64,000 nucleotides of DNA from Apostichopus japonicus (GCF_037975245.1 NC_092565.1:12704499-12768498); one strand, 5' to 3'; counted from the stretch's first letter, positions 1 through 13,400 are shown. Numbers and translations: made by a program. The notes: generated from the sequence alone by a model not told the origin.

Positions 1-615
1 GAATACATTAGTTAATTTGTGCTTCCATGCTGCTGTTTAGAGATACAGATGTAATATGGAAATGAATGATTTAGTAAAGAACTACTTGTAGGTTATTTTT
101 GAAATATAAAAAAATCCAGATAAACAAGCAAAAATGTGGCTATATTAAATATTATGTGACCAAGAAACTGTAGAAACCAAATGTCTACCAGATGTGGGTA
201 TAAGTGCAGCTACACATAATGGGAAAATGTATTTTGAGTTATATTAAGACATTTTTCATGTTAAAATACATTACCTACCATTTAATTTTACCCATTAATA
301 TATGACACAAAGTTTAAATGATATCCCCAAGTACTCAAAATTTAACGAAACTTATGTGTCTTGAAATTTTGAAATGTTATACTACTTGTATAATTTATTT
401 GGTTTTGATATTTCAGCAATTGAAAATGAAATTTGAAAAATCAACCTTATATATATTTTGTGTATAGTTAATACAACAAACTAAAGGGCTGAATGGGTCA
501 TATGGCAGAGAACTGAATTGGTTCAGCTTAGTAAGCTTGGTTTGAATCCTGTGTTTAATAAAATATAATATTTGCTCTTTTCAAATCTGTCTATTTTTAT
601 TTGTTTACTTTACAG
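1..615 (+). other. Intron of the CFAP46-like gene (3' part)
   Basis: AT-rich sequence with no supportable ORF, ending in a pyrimidine-rich tract and the acceptor TTTACTTTACAG at 604-615. No repeat element is recognised here. The upstream exons lie outside the window. Confidence 0.7.
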
Positions 616-3600
616 AGTTGTCAAGCTTCTAAATCCATGAGTGAGATGTTATCTAGAGCTCAGCTAGACCCAAGTACTTCACAACAGGCTACTCTATTCC
701 ATCAGAAGGAACTGATGAGGAAGAGAGACATTGAGAGTAACTGGTCGTACAGCACCTTGTCAAAGGCTATCGTTGATAATTTGAATGATACATCAGAGGT
801 ATGTACCAGCAGAAATAGATACTATGACATTGATTGTGCGCTTTACTCATTCAAGCACATTCATTCAACAATATGAACGTATTAATTGTAAACCTATATT
901 AATTATTTTTTTAACAATTTATTGTAACAACATAATTAATTGCTTAATTAACATATTAATTGTTAACCATATTAATTAATAATATAATTAATTATATTAA
1001 TTAATAATATTAATTAAAAGGTTGGGTTATCGTGGTTCTCACAATTGCTGTGACTTTAAAGATCTAATATGTTTATTCAGTAGATAAAAGTAAGTTTCAT
1101 TCAAAAGAAATACACCAATACCCAAATGTCAGAAAGTATTAAATTATACAAATATTAGTTTAGAACAAATTTCTTCATAAACACACGCTGATAATGTTCA
1201 TCGCAAACATTATGCAAATTTTAAGGCTAGGCATAGGTACATTGGTGAGAATAGGTTCTATTAAAGTCTTGCAGGCTAAATAAATGTTGTGATTTTTTGG
1301 TGAAAAAGATTAACTCTCTCCATTAGTACAGACAGTGGTATAACGTTAGGATTACATAAAGTTGAATATAACCAGTTTGGAGCTCACTTTTCTGAACCCA
1401 ATCTATTATAATTTTGCTCACATCCTCCATTGTTCCACACTGGAGTATAAGCTTTAGTTAGGAGTCAGTTGAGAGTGACGTAAGGAGAGATGTTACTGAG
1501 GTGGTAAGAGATTATTCTCGGTTATTTATCCTCGGATCAACCAAGTTTTAGAAAGCGTACCTGAGCAGCCAGCTGACAGGTTCTTTTATGTTTAGTGAAT
1601 AACGAATCAGGTTTAATGGCAGTCATAGTGACATGGAATATTTGTCAATATATGTCAAAAACATGATATTATTGTTGATTAAATTTATAATACCTTGCTC
1701 TACTTTTTTGCTTCTTAAGGCTTGGAAGAGATTAAAGATCAGTCCTCAGCATATGGAGATAGTGAAGGAATTCCCATCAAACTTTAATGTCATCATTCTA
1801 CAGCACACAGAAGACCGGTAAGCTCCCTCCCCAACACCAATTTTACCATTTCCTTTTGATTTTCAAACCTCAGCTTATTTTTCATAATTATTCATGCAAT
1901 AATTGATACATTTAATCAAAGTTATATTCTAAAGTATTCATGAAAATTTTTAACCCTGTGATATAGATCCGTGTTGTATGGAGCATTTATGGAGAGACCG
2001 AAACCAGCTGGAACTAAAGAAGGGGGTAAAGGGAAGGGTGCTCCCGGCACCCCATCTAGGGCTCGACTTGTCAAGGTCAATGTGGATCCTATGGCTATTA
2101 AACACCTTACCCAAAGGTTTGTCCATTTTCGTCAAAGCTCTTGAATGTAATTTACTTTGATATCTGTTGTAGGTTTTTGGAGTTTAAGACGTACTGTAAA
2201 TGTCTTCTCAGAATAAGATGATCAAGTCATCTACAGCCATTAGATATAACTATGTAGGCTATAAAGCTAACAACATTTTGCAAATTTATTTTCTTTTAAT
2301 TTGGTATGTTTTTCTTTTGATTTGATATTTTTCTTTATTGGAGGAGGAGAAGGAGGGTGGGAGGGGAAGAATTGTGTGGTTTTGTTTGTTTTTGTAGTTT
2401 TATGGGGGAGTTTGGTATTTTGCTTTGTTTTTGTTTTATCTTTATTTGTCTTACATGTTTTTTTATACAGCATGAAACAGCACAAACATGAAGTGATGCA
2501 GACCCTCTTGAAACTCCAGTTTCGTAAATCACAGCAGGCCCAGAGGCTTGAGATGTTGGAGAACCTGACAGATGACATGAAGGAGAGCTTAAAGGTAAGC
2601 CCACATCTCGATTGATATAATTATAATAATAATAATAAGCATCATCAAGAAATAGACATAACCATGATATCATTGGGGGGGGGGGGAAAAATCATTGGGG
2701 GAAAGTGTCCATATTGACTAGCAGTAGGGATCATGCACCTTGTCGAAATCATGATGAAATAGTAAGGAAAATATTGTCATCCCAAAAAGGTTGTGTTATT
2801 AAAACTTGTCAAACTTGCTTCAAGTAGTTTCCTGGAAGAGTAAAGTTGGAGTTTTCTGATAACTTTGAAGGGGAAGCGTATGCCACAGCTGCAGTGTCAA
2901 CTAGGGCTTTAGAACTCATGTCCAGAGTTGGACCTTCATTCCATTTTTCTGTGGACCTGGACTGTGACTAGCTGGACTCGGACTTGGATTTGGACTCAGA
3001 TTTGACTCGTGTTTCTCAATAAGTGCTCTTTGTGACGGGGAACGGAAGGGTCTCGATGGGGTCGGCTGAAAAATAGTTTTCAAACGATTCCTTCCTTTGT
3101 TTCAGGATTTCACAGGAGACTTTGAAAAGGCGGAGGAACACCTTCAGGAGAGTTTCTTGGGAATCTTGAAAGAGCTTGAGGAATATCTTAGACCTGTAAC
3201 TTCTTACTTCCAGCCAGTAATCAGGTGAGAATTTACTTCAACGTAGTTACCTTGGCAACTAATATGGTTTAAAATGCTCTTGTTAATGAATTGCATAATT
3301 GCCATGTGGGGACTATCAGTTACTAACCCTTAACCCACAAAGAGAGAATAAACTGTCAAAAAACTGCTTATCTCTTCAGTAAAGCACCAGTATTGTAGTA
3401 ATAGTAATATATGTAGTAAATAGAAGTCAGCGGATCTGTCACTTTCATCCTTGCTGTTTCTTCTTCAAAGGCAAACAGAAATAAAAACATACTTTCTTGG
3501 ATCTGACATATTTCTCAGTCAAACTTGGGAGGTATTAAAAACACCCCCCCCCACCCCCCACCCCAAAAGAAACCTACAGGGAAAGAGAAATGTTAAGCAA

Positions 3601-6268
3601 CTTGTGTCCATTCCTTACACCAACATTGACTCTTACCTGGTCTAAATATTTCCATACTTAATAAACCTCAAACCACTCTGCCTTTCATAGCGAATCAGTC
3701 ATATTTTACAGGCCCGTTCTATCTGGTTTTAGTTGAGTTACATGCATAGATGGCAATAAGAGAATTATTTCCTGAATCTATTGACTAATCTGTTAATATT
3801 CTCTCACAGTCAGCTGGATGCCGCCTGCGCTCCAGTCGGTAAGGACTCCTCCGCTAGTGGTCCAGAAGAGTTCATCATCCTCCTCGCCGATAGATGGTTA
3901 CTGGAGATGCCTCTGGAAGCTCTAGCTCTGGTATCATCACCAAACTTCACCTCCATCAGCAGAGACTTCTCCTTGCAGATGTCACATCATCGAATTCACA
4001 AAGAACCAGAAGGTATATTATACTCCTCCTCCTCCTCCTCCTCCTCCTCCTCCTCCTCCTCCTCCTCCTCCTCCTCCTCTTTGGATTTAAGTTGTTGGCT
4101 GTTTGTGATCAATATGAAGCGATCATCCGATGCTAGACAGATATAGTTTTCCATCCAGGAATGCTTAAACTGCATACTTAGTTTGATGGCGTATGGCTGA
4201 CCTTTCAAACTGGAAAAAAAAATGTTTTCTCTGAGGTCACTGGTGTTGGAATTCAAACCTAGAGGATTTCATTTTGCTCTTTTCCAAAAAAAAAAACGTT
4301 TTTGAAGTTGACTAATACAGACCATTCACTTTTACCTTCAACTGGCTATTTATTAAACTGATAGGTTTGTTTTCTGAAGAAAATTTAGTTACCATTTCAG
4401 AGCTGTATCTCAGTTTGGGGCAAGATAATGAGATAAAAATATCCAATCACTGGGTGATCTCTTTCAACTTTTGACCAGATACCTTTAGTTTTATCAAAAA
4501 TTGTTCTCATAAAACCAAATGTTAATGAAAGAACTGAGTGTGTATTTTCACAGCAACCTTAAAACACCCTATTGTTTGTATATGGATATTTTGAATCCAA
4601 ATTTTTCCTCACTGTTTCTCAAATCTATTCTACTTTAATTTTTGTTTTATACTAAAAACAAACCTTTCTTTGGAATAAAAAAACAAATTATGAACAACAA
4701 AAATTGTGGTAGGTACGATTTTGTCAGCGACATTCAAAAACAAAAAGTAATTTTAAAAGTGCGTATTCCAAAGTTTATTCTTCTTGTTTTTTTTTTGACT
4801 GTTTGTTTTAGAAAATACATAATATCAGTCTACATATAATATCCATATACTATGAGTCCACACATAATATGAGTCCATAATGCCCACAATTTAAATGCTA
4901 ACAATAGCCCTGAAAGACCTATCTGGACAACCTTTGATATTTTTCTTCATGCTCAACACTACTATTGTTAAATAAATCATTGTTTCTGGTGTCCTTATTC
5001 TTTAACTTCTTTCCCTGCAGCGGCCCCAACCGATGATGGAGACGACAAGAAGAAGAAAGCAGCAGCAAAGGATAAAGCAGCCAAGGAGAAAGAGAAAAAT
5101 AAAAATGTCAAGATGGTGAGTTGTGTTTGGAAATACAATTCATATGTCTCATCTTTTATTTTTGGTTCAGATGTCAGTGCTTTTCTACTGTTTTGTTTAT
5201 GTTCTGTTTGAAACTCAGAAAACCGACATATGTCACGATTTCTCTTAGTATTATTTATAACAGTCAACACAGTCTGCAAATAAAAGTATGACATATGTTT
5301 TTTTTCTGTATGTGGCAGCTTAACACGGTGATTGGTCAATATCCAGCTGCTGCTGGTATCAGCCAATGAGAGGAATTTAACAGGAAAATTAAATAATAAT
5401 AATACTGTTATATGTCAGCGACATCTTTAATGTAAAACTTTACCATGATCTGTTTATGCAAGGACCGTATTTGGACTTTAACCAACTATGGTTTATTTCT
5501 TGTGATGAAATATTTCTTCTTTTTTTTGGGGGGGGAGGAAGGGGGGCTCGCAATTGCTGACTTCAAACATCCACATTAGTGTAGCCAAAAAAAGACACAC
5601 AGGCTTCTGTAAAAGGCAAGAATTTAACAATAAAATTGCATGTTTATGATTATTTAGTTTAACTGCAAGCAGGTTGCTATTATCATTTCTCCAATATTTG
5701 CAACTAGCCTTAAGTCTCAGTTTTTGTTGAGTACTTTTGTTTTTTACTTCATCTGTTGATAATATTTGTATCTTTTATAGATTCCAATAGACAGAACTCC
5801 TCCTGCATACTGCCTCCCAGTGGATACCAATACCTTCAAGTGTATCCTTCTAATATGTGATATTTCTATCAAAATATCTCATTTATCTTCCACTTTTAAT
5901 TCCAATATTCTGTGTGAATTGACCAAACTTTCCACAGCTTATTCTGCTTTACTTTCAAGTACAAACGCTTCATATTTTGCTTGCACTTTTAGTAAGGTAA
6001 CTTGTATAAATAAATGGTTAGTATTATCTATTTGATAATTTTATTGGAAGAACTTTTAATATCAAGGCAAACAGTACACTCTCTGCTCAGCCTCTTCAGC
6101 AAGTGAATAGTTGCTAGTAGAATTTTTATTGAGGGTAACTTAGATAAAATTTGCTTTTAAAAGGTTGATACTCTTAGCACCCTTGACTGATTACACCATA
6201 CAGATATCATTGATCCATACTGTGATGTTGTGAAGACAGGTCAGTTTTAATGTCATTTCCATTACATC

Positions 6269-6304
<36 letters not shown>

Positions 6305-9300
6305 TTCCACTTTTATATAGCGCTTTATACCAGCGATAGGTCTCAAACCGCTTTACATATGTTATATTACCCCTGGTCAATGATAACCTGTCCCAGAGAC
6401 AAGCCCTCTAAATGGCTCCAGTTATATACTGCGCCCAATGACAAGTTACCTCAGAGGTACCCATTTAATCCCTGGTTGTAGCGAGGCAATTGAGATAAAG
6501 CATCTTACCCAAGGATACAACGTAGTGAACTAGACAGGAGTTGAACCAGCAACATAAGTAGTTTAGTATTGGTTCCCATTTATGGCCACACTGTTAGAAA
6601 TACCCATAATGTGTTAATAGTATACACAGGCCTTTAGTCAACATGCATACTGTATTCATATATGTTATAGGAGAAAGCATATTGACAAAACATGATCAAC
6701 ATTTATATGATGGACATGTATACATAGGAAAATATAACACTTCAAGATAGTCAGACCTCAAACTGTACTCATATGCTGACTGTAGCAGAATTAACTTTGA
6801 CAAATGTCAGCTTAGGAAAGATGTCTTTGGCAGTAACAGTACAGTAATGTGTTTGATCAAACTAGTTGCCATTCATTCATTGCAGTAGGTGATACTGATG
6901 TAGTTACAGTACCTTTAAAATGTCAATCTTTATTCTAATACCCTCTACAGATGATAACAGTCCCATAAAAGTCACGCAAGATGCCCTGACCGTATATCAG
7001 AACCAGTTTACAGCCAGATGGGAGGGCATTATGGGTGATGATCATGTACCAAGGTATGACAAATAAACAATATATGAATAATATATGAAAAACAAAATGC
7101 AAATAATATCTCTTGATGACACATGATAACAATTCAAAAGTGTTCAAATTTCAATAATGACATGAACCAGACATGGTTCAGCATGATGTGAAATGCAACT
7201 GCATCAAGGATGCAGGCATTACAGCTATTAGTAGAATAAGGGTGTGTGTGTGTTGGGGGGGGGGGGGGGGGAGGATATTGGAGGGGATAAGGATGGAAAA
7301 GGGTGAGCTGAGAAGAGATAGATGGGACAAAGCAGGTTGGATGAATTAAAGCAATTACATTTTGCATAATTTGTTTTAAAAAGGGTAGCTGTACTTTCCA
7401 ATGAAAATAATTTGAAATATTTTAAAAACTTGTATATAACTTTATAGATAACTGAGATGCTTAATATGGCTTTACCTGTTTTCTGATGTAAACCATCATA
7501 AATTCCATTATTCCATTTGTATTTGATTTATATCTTATATTTCTCCTATTGAGGCATTTTTGGTTTCTTTCACATAGCAGGGTGATTAACATACTTAATA
7601 AACCCTCAAGGAGACAACTTCAAAGGAACTATCTTTTTTTGTTTATGTTTGTTTTTCATTCGTAGCCTTGGAGAATGGGAACAACAGATTACTGACTGTG
7701 GTAGCTTCATCTTCTATGGCCTTGAGAAATTCTTTTCTCATGTTCCTCCATTTAAATTAGCTCCAATGAATCTAGCCGGTAGGTGACATATTTTACTTCA
7801 CCATTACAATTTAATCACAGCTCTGCCCTTATAGCTGAAAGTTAAAAATCCATCAAGACCTGTTTTATCAGTTGTTTTTAGATCTTGATCTTTCACTTGC
7901 CGTCACTTTGCAAAATGAAAGACTTAAAAGTTTAAGGTATCATACTCCTGTACCGTACAAAATCCTGCTTGGATCTACGATAGATTTAAAAGGTAAGGTA
8001 TCGCACTCCTTTACCATACAAAATCCTGCTTGGATCTATGGTAGATTTGAAAAAGTAAATTATCATACTCCTTCACTGTACAAAATCCTGCTTGGATCTA
8101 TGGTAGATTTAAAAAAGTAAAGCATCGTACTCCTTTACCGTACAAAATCCTGCTTGGATCTATGGTAGATTTGAAAAAGTAAATTATCATACTCCTTCAC
8201 TGTACAAAATCCTGCTTGGATCTATGGTAGATTTAAAAAAGTAAAGCATCGTACTCCTTTACCGTACAAAATCCTGCTTGGATCTATGGTAGAAGCCAAT
8301 TATTAACTATTTATATCATCTGTAAACTAAGTAATGTGTCATGAAAATTGGAACTCACAGCAGCATGAAAGACCTTGAAATGATTTCTCAACATTAAGTC
8401 TTAGATACTTTCTTTTGTCTTTCTCTGTTTATTGACAAAATGAATATTCATAAATAAAAATACTTTCAAGTCTGTCATGTTTACATATTATGATTACATA
8501 TTTCATTTGTCATATTTCATTTGTCATATTTCATTTGTCATATTTCATTTGGCAAACACCAGTTTCTTTGCCTGGAATATCAGTAATGCACAATTCATCT
8601 CATTCTAGTCAGTAAATGTTATATCTTTACAATACCCAAGGACATTCAATTGAGGGCAGAAATTCTTTACTCTCTCTAAAGTTTCTAGTATATATTTTTC
8701 TACATATATCACAGATTGTAATTTGGCAATGTTACTGGACATGGCCCAAACAAGCGACAGTTTTATGAGACAGTCAAAGATAGACGTGGAGAAGAGGTGA
8801 GGCAAAGCATTTGAACTTATTCAAAAGTAGTAAAACTATTCAGTTTAGTGCACACTATGTTTACTTGTCCTTGTTATATGTAAATCAGATCTTACATATC
8901 TATTCCAGTGTTAGTCTGGGGATCAGATACTGTATGTTGATGCTTTTCCAAGAAAGACAAATGTGCCTCGACCAATTCGTTAAACTATACCTCCATCAAT
9001 GTAACAATTAAACGAGATTGGTAAGTTTAGCTAATTCAGTTTTAGAATTTGGAATTGAATTTCCAATGTTTCTCCCTATTTTTTTTATTATTCAAGATAA
9101 GTCTTTCAAATATATTTTTGGTATCTGATGGTATGAGGTAAAAACACAAAATAAATTTGACAAATGACTGACACTGGCCTATATAAAATTGCACATAAGG
9201 AATCATCTGATCATCAAGGCGTAATATTTGATGACTTTTTTTATTGTTAATCTCATAGTTTTAAAACAGCCTAGTGTTAGTTTTAATGAGCTATTTAATT

Positions 9301-10187
9301 ATACAGTTATACAAGTCATAACGACGTTGGGTGTTTACTCTCGATCGTTTCTCCATCCTTCCCGTCCAGCTCAAATGATCTGTCGTTAGAAAAGCCGGTC
9401 GATACCGCCATGTTGCTGAGTTTGACAGGAGTGAGTTGCATCCTAGCCAACCAGTGGCATTGCAGCCTTACAGATAATGCCAGAAACATCCAAACGATCT
9501 TAAAAGGTAATTATAATGAATCATAAGTTATTGCAATACATCAATAACAGCCCCCACCCCGGGAAAAAAAATTGGTTTGGGTAAAATATGGTTTGATAAA
9601 TTTGTATGTTTGCACATTTTACAAATTTTCCAAATAACATGAATACACAGTATGATGGTTGGGATAAACCACAGAAAGTTCCAATCCATACCTCCCTGCT
9701 GACATGGTTATTGCATAATTGTTTAGCTAAACAAGTTGTAGCAATACTGCATCTCGTTTTTCCTTTTTCCAAAGCGATTCTTGAGACTGGTCGTACTTCA
9801 GGACAGACGGTTAGAAGGATGTTCATTCCACACTGGAGACCTCAGGGTGAAGAACCATTGGGTGAGGAGGAGGAGGGGGAGGAGGATAAGGTGGGAACAC
9901 CTCAACCGGGACAAGGGAAAGAGAAGGATGGAGCGGGGAAACCAGCAGATAAGAAGGTGAAGAGTGCAGACAGCAAGTCCAGTAAGGCAAGTAGAGGAGG
10001 AGGGCAGAAGGGGAAACCTCCCACCTCTGGGAAGAAGAAGCAGAGTAGAGATGAAGCTGAGTTAGCAGTGGTCCAGCAAGAGAGTAAAGAGGATGGAGGA
10101 GCTAAAGAAGAGGATGTTTTCTTGAAGAGAAATTGGTACAACGTAGTATGCTATGGATTACCAAACCTCATGGTTGCAAATGTCTAG
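616..10187 (+). CDS. CFAP46: CFAP46-like cilia- and flagella-associated protein, C-terminal 638 residues (5' partial, 14 exons)
   Basis: CFAP46 is a component of the C1d projection of the ciliary central apparatus. Exons, all in phase with GT-AG borders: 616-798, 1720-1817, 1967-2116, 2471-2594, 3106-3224, 3810-4012, 5021-5115, 5781-5841, 6204-6239, 6951-7053, 7666-7778, 8715-8796, 9370-9506, 9775-10187 (stop TAG). Visible residues run 1-638. A coiled, charged segment lies at about 110-220. LADRWLLEMPLEAL with SRDFSLQ lies at about 250-280. A Lys/Ala-rich linker lies at 293-324. DCGSFIFYGLEKFF starts at 401, NLADCNLAMLLD at about 426 and LLSLTGVSCILANQW at about 471. A Glu/Lys/Gly-rich tail ends in NWYNVVCYGLPN. 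The central blocks follow the order of a CHAT (caspase-like) domain but lack its His and Cys. The family name rests on recalled similarity to vertebrate CFAP46/TTC40; the upstream TPR part is outside the window. The exon model itself is firm. Confidence 0.78.
4023..4080 (+). repeat. (TCC)n microsatellite, about 19 copies
   Basis: A nearly pure TCC tract starts about ten bases after the donor of the CFAP46-like exon that ends at 4012. It is intronic. If the intron were retained it would read as poly-Ser, which explains the long open frames on both strands. Confidence 0.97.
6268..6600 (-). mobile_element. tRNA-derived SINE with (ATT)n tail, in a CFAP46 intron
   Basis: Read on the minus strand, a tRNA-like head has a B-box match GGTTCAACTCC near 6537-6547 and a possible degenerate A box (TGGCCATAAATGG) near 6573-6585. 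A body follows with CCTTGGGTAAGATGC and TTAAATGGGTACCTC. The 3' end reads AAGCGCTATATAAAAG and runs into an (ATT)n tail at 6268-6303. From memory, this order of head, 'cc(t)ttgggyaag', 'aaatgggtacc', 'gcgctatata' and ATT repeats is usual for SINEs of echinoderms and other marine animals. I found no clear target-site duplication, and the 5' boundary is approximate. Confidence 0.75.
7931..8293 (+). repeat. 62-bp minisatellite, six copies, with dimeric higher-order structure
   Basis: Tandem units start at 7931, 7993, 8055, 8117, 8179 and 8241; the last is truncated at about 8293. All share ACAAAATCCTGCTTGGATCT. Units 3 and 5 carry GTAAATTATCATACTCCTTC and units 4 and 6 carry GTAAAGCATCGTACTCCTTT, so a 124-bp dimer was itself duplicated. 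It lies in the intron between the exons ending at 7778 and starting at 8715. The open frame over part of it is a repeat artefact. Confidence 0.95.
8497..8552 (+). repeat. 14-bp tandem repeat, four copies
   Basis: Units of CATATTTCATTTGT begin at 8497, 8511, 8525 and 8539; the last base of the fourth unit differs. It is intronic, 160 bp before the acceptor of the exon at 8715. Confidence 0.93.
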
Positions 10188-13100
10188 ATTTATGGTCCTT
10201 TAGTTGGTAAGGTACTCTAATAGTTTCAAAATTGAGTGTATTGAGAAGAAGGCAAGTTTAAAGCCAATTAGCTTTTAGGTTAAAACCTGGTGCATCGAAT
10301 GGGGGGGGGGGGCAGTGGTGGGGGGAGGGAGGCTGAAATGGGTAGGGGGAGAGAAACTGTGTGAACTAATGAAGATTAGGGGGGCTAAGGGTTCAGGCAA
10401 GACTATGCACACGGTGGGAGGACAATAGTACTTGGTTTATATCATTAAGTTTATCCATCTCCTTTGTATAGCTAACAGTCACTTTGGTGAACTACTCACT
10501 TGTTTTATGAGCATTTTTAACATGCTTTTACAAGTGATGAGTTTGGTGAATTCCGAGTTCTCCATTGGAAACAATGAAACTTAGCATGTTCGCATGGTGT
10601 GTTGAATACGGAAATAATGAATTTCCTTTGGAATGATATTCTTTATTGATGTGCCTAGGGAATATAACCTTGAATATGACAACTTTAAAATTTCGTTTTC
10701 TTTATTAAGAATTTACGCTCCAGCTCCTTTCATTGTCCAAATTATTATTTACTTAAAATTGGCATGCCTGAAAATATCAAATTTCAGAAACCATGCTTTA
10801 CAAATCTCGCTATGTTTCTTTGCCCATACACTCATATACAGTCATATAAGAAACAATTTATCCCAATACTATTTTCTTCAAATTTATAACTAAATGTTAC
10901 TACATGTATGTAGCATGTTCCATTTTCTTCTCAATGCTTTGTGGGAGCTCCCAGCTGTTTCATTGAACTTCCAGTCTTAAAGTCTGTTTATATTTTAATG
11001 ATTGAATTATTTAAATTATCATCCTTTTTTAGTGGATCACTTTGGTATTCATTGGTCACCTTGATATTGTGGATTGCCTTGTTTTTATACATATTCATCA
11101 GAGTCCTATTGTATATAAAGTGGCTTCGAATAATTTCACCTTGAAAATAACCTGCTGTGGAAGTAATGTCTTATCCCATGTTTCTAACTGTAAATGAAAG
11201 ATAACGGCTACTTCCTATTCCTTTATAAATTCTGAATATTATACACAATAACATATATCTAAAAAAAAAAGAAGTGTAATGTTGTGATTTTACTTCTGGA
11301 TAATATTTGATCAATTAGGGATGACACCATACAAGAGAAAAAACAGGACATTGTACTTCACATCCTTCGAGAAAGTTCTAAATGGCATTAATTTTCATGT
11401 CACTACTGAATGTTATCTGCTAATGTTAATGGAAGCTCATTCAAACTTATATGAAATGATTCCAGGTTTGAGTTGATTAGCTAAATAAATCATCAATTAA
11501 TTCTGAATTTATTGCTGACATTGAGTTATGAATAAACAATAAAATAACAGAAACAAACAAACTTTTTGTTTTTCTTCTTTTTTTCGTCTGACATATTTTT
11601 CCTGAACTTTGACCCAAGCAGAATAAGGTGCCATGCAGATGAGCCAGTTTATGAAAAGCAATACATCTTACTAACATCATATCATCTTGAACAGTCACCT
11701 GTTTTATAAACCATGAATTCAAAGTTAGCATTTCTCTTTACCACAAGAAGTTTATTACCTGGAAATTTTCAAAGTAATGTTTGCAGATAATTTAAAAGAA
11801 AGTAGCCCGTTGTTGTAACTTTGTAAGACCTTTCCTGTTATTTATAATGAGATACCGTGAAACCTAATGGTACAAAGCAATAAATAATATGTATGCAACA
11901 CAAAAAACATATCATTAACTGGTTGACAGCATTAAGCAGGAAATTAAAAGAGTCTGGAATGGCATAAGAAAATGCTATCCAAATATAGGCAAATATGCTA
12001 CATACATGCATAGCGGTTTGTCAGCCGTGCTATTCAAACCCGAAAAAAACTAGAGGAGGTTAGATCTGTGTGAAACAATGCAAAGTGAGGGTATATATCG
12101 CTATGCAATGTGTATATTACCAGTTTGTAGTGACAACCATAGGATAGGATATTATTTCTTGGTGAGTAAATACATTCCTCAAAGTGAGGATATACATACA
12201 GCTTTGCAATAAGTGTACCAACTCCCACACCCTCCCCAACACCAGGTAAGTTTGAAGATAAAGTTCTTCCATAAGAACCTCTGTAAATCCTGCAGTAGGT
12301 CGGGCAACCGTACCATCCGTTTTCCATTTTACCAACACAACATATAGGAGACCTGTTCGCTGAGCAGTCACAATGAAGTAAATGATCTATTAAAGCTGGT
12401 ACAATCTTTTCACTGAGATGTGCTAAATTTTGGTGAAGAAGTTAATTAGTTTAGTACTGTTGCATAACCACTACACATCAATCTGTACTCCATCACGATG
12501 AAACACTTTAACAAATCAATTTCCGAAGCTGTAAATTACTGCCTACAAACTTGCGAGAACTTTGTCCCGAATACCATTAACACAAAACTCAGCAAACATG
12601 CTTTATTGAATGGATACTCTGCCCAGATTTTGAAGCATTAATTTGGTTTTCTTAACCCATTGATCAAAGCATATGTAAGATTCTTCCAGATCACTTTAAT
12701 AAACTTCTTTGGAAATGAATTTTTCTTTTTAAATATATTGTTACCATTTTTGCTCCAAATATAGAAATGATTATCAAAGCCAGATGAAATGAAATAGCTT
12801 TTCAAAAATACCTCCATAGAAAGTGAGGTGACAAAGTGAGCTAGAGGGAGGTTCTAGCATGTTAGTATTCTTTAACTGTGTGACAATAATTTCATGCATT
12901 CTGTATGGAATGTATCCCAGAAGTAAATATTTGATAGTTAAATTGATTCCACAGCATGATTTGGCATAAACCACATAATCGTCGAGATGGTCTTCAATTC
13001 CAGCAAATTATCCCCAGCCTCTGATTACCTTTGATTAAATAGGTCGAGTTAACGAGGCTATAAATAATTTCACATTCTGAAAGGTATTCTCTTCTTCCTG

Positions 13101-13400
13101 AATCTGCCATTAACTTACCCATAGACAGCATCACATTTCAACAGAACTCCCAATTTAATCACATTAGGTTTTAAAGTATGTTTTCAACAGTATATCCATG
13201 CTCATATGAAGTAACAAAGTAAAGCAATAGTCTCATTATTTCTACTCTTGATTTGCCTCTCTACTCTCTCATCTCTTCTTTTGCAAAATTGTTAGAAAAT
13301 TAACACACAAACGTCCCCAGCCCCCTCCCCCCACAAAAACAAAATGGTCCTTCAAGTTTATTGCACAACTTCCAGGTCAGTTGACAGTAAAAAGTTCCAA
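10188..13400. other. 3' UTRs and spacer between convergent CFAP46-like and TTC1 genes
   Basis: The stretch holds the CFAP46-like 3' UTR and, at its right end, the TTC1 3' UTR. I see no further gene. Plus-strand AATAAA candidates include 11484-11489 and one near 11879. A G-run sits at 10302-10312 and a C-rich tract near 13316-13332. Short open frames here have no recognisable motif, no good splice borders and mostly hydrophobic or low-complexity content. Confidence 0.6.
13357..13362 (-). terminator. Candidate poly(A) signal of TTC1
   Basis: AATAAA on the minus strand, about 40 nt past the TTC1 stop codon. It would give a very short 3' UTR. Other minus-strand copies occur further downstream, for example near 12602. 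Confidence 0.35.

Noticed and set aside
3894-4256. Open frames encoding poly-Ser, poly-Leu or poly-Glu
   Set aside because: They are translations of the intronic (TCC)n tract; the exon ends at the donor after 4012.
7872-8120. 82-residue ORF with internally repeated peptide
   Set aside because: It is a by-product of the 62-bp minisatellite inside an intron whose flanking exons splice in phase without it.
9521-10141. Long minus-strand ORFs opposite the last CFAP46-like exon
   Set aside because: They are shadows of the Glu/Lys/Gly-rich coding strand with no splice support or domain.
12034-12371. Overlapping minus-strand ORFs (97 and 84 residues) between CFAP46-like and TTC1
   Set aside because: Two frames compete over the same DNA, no motif is recognised, and the position fits TTC1 downstream sequence or an old repeat.
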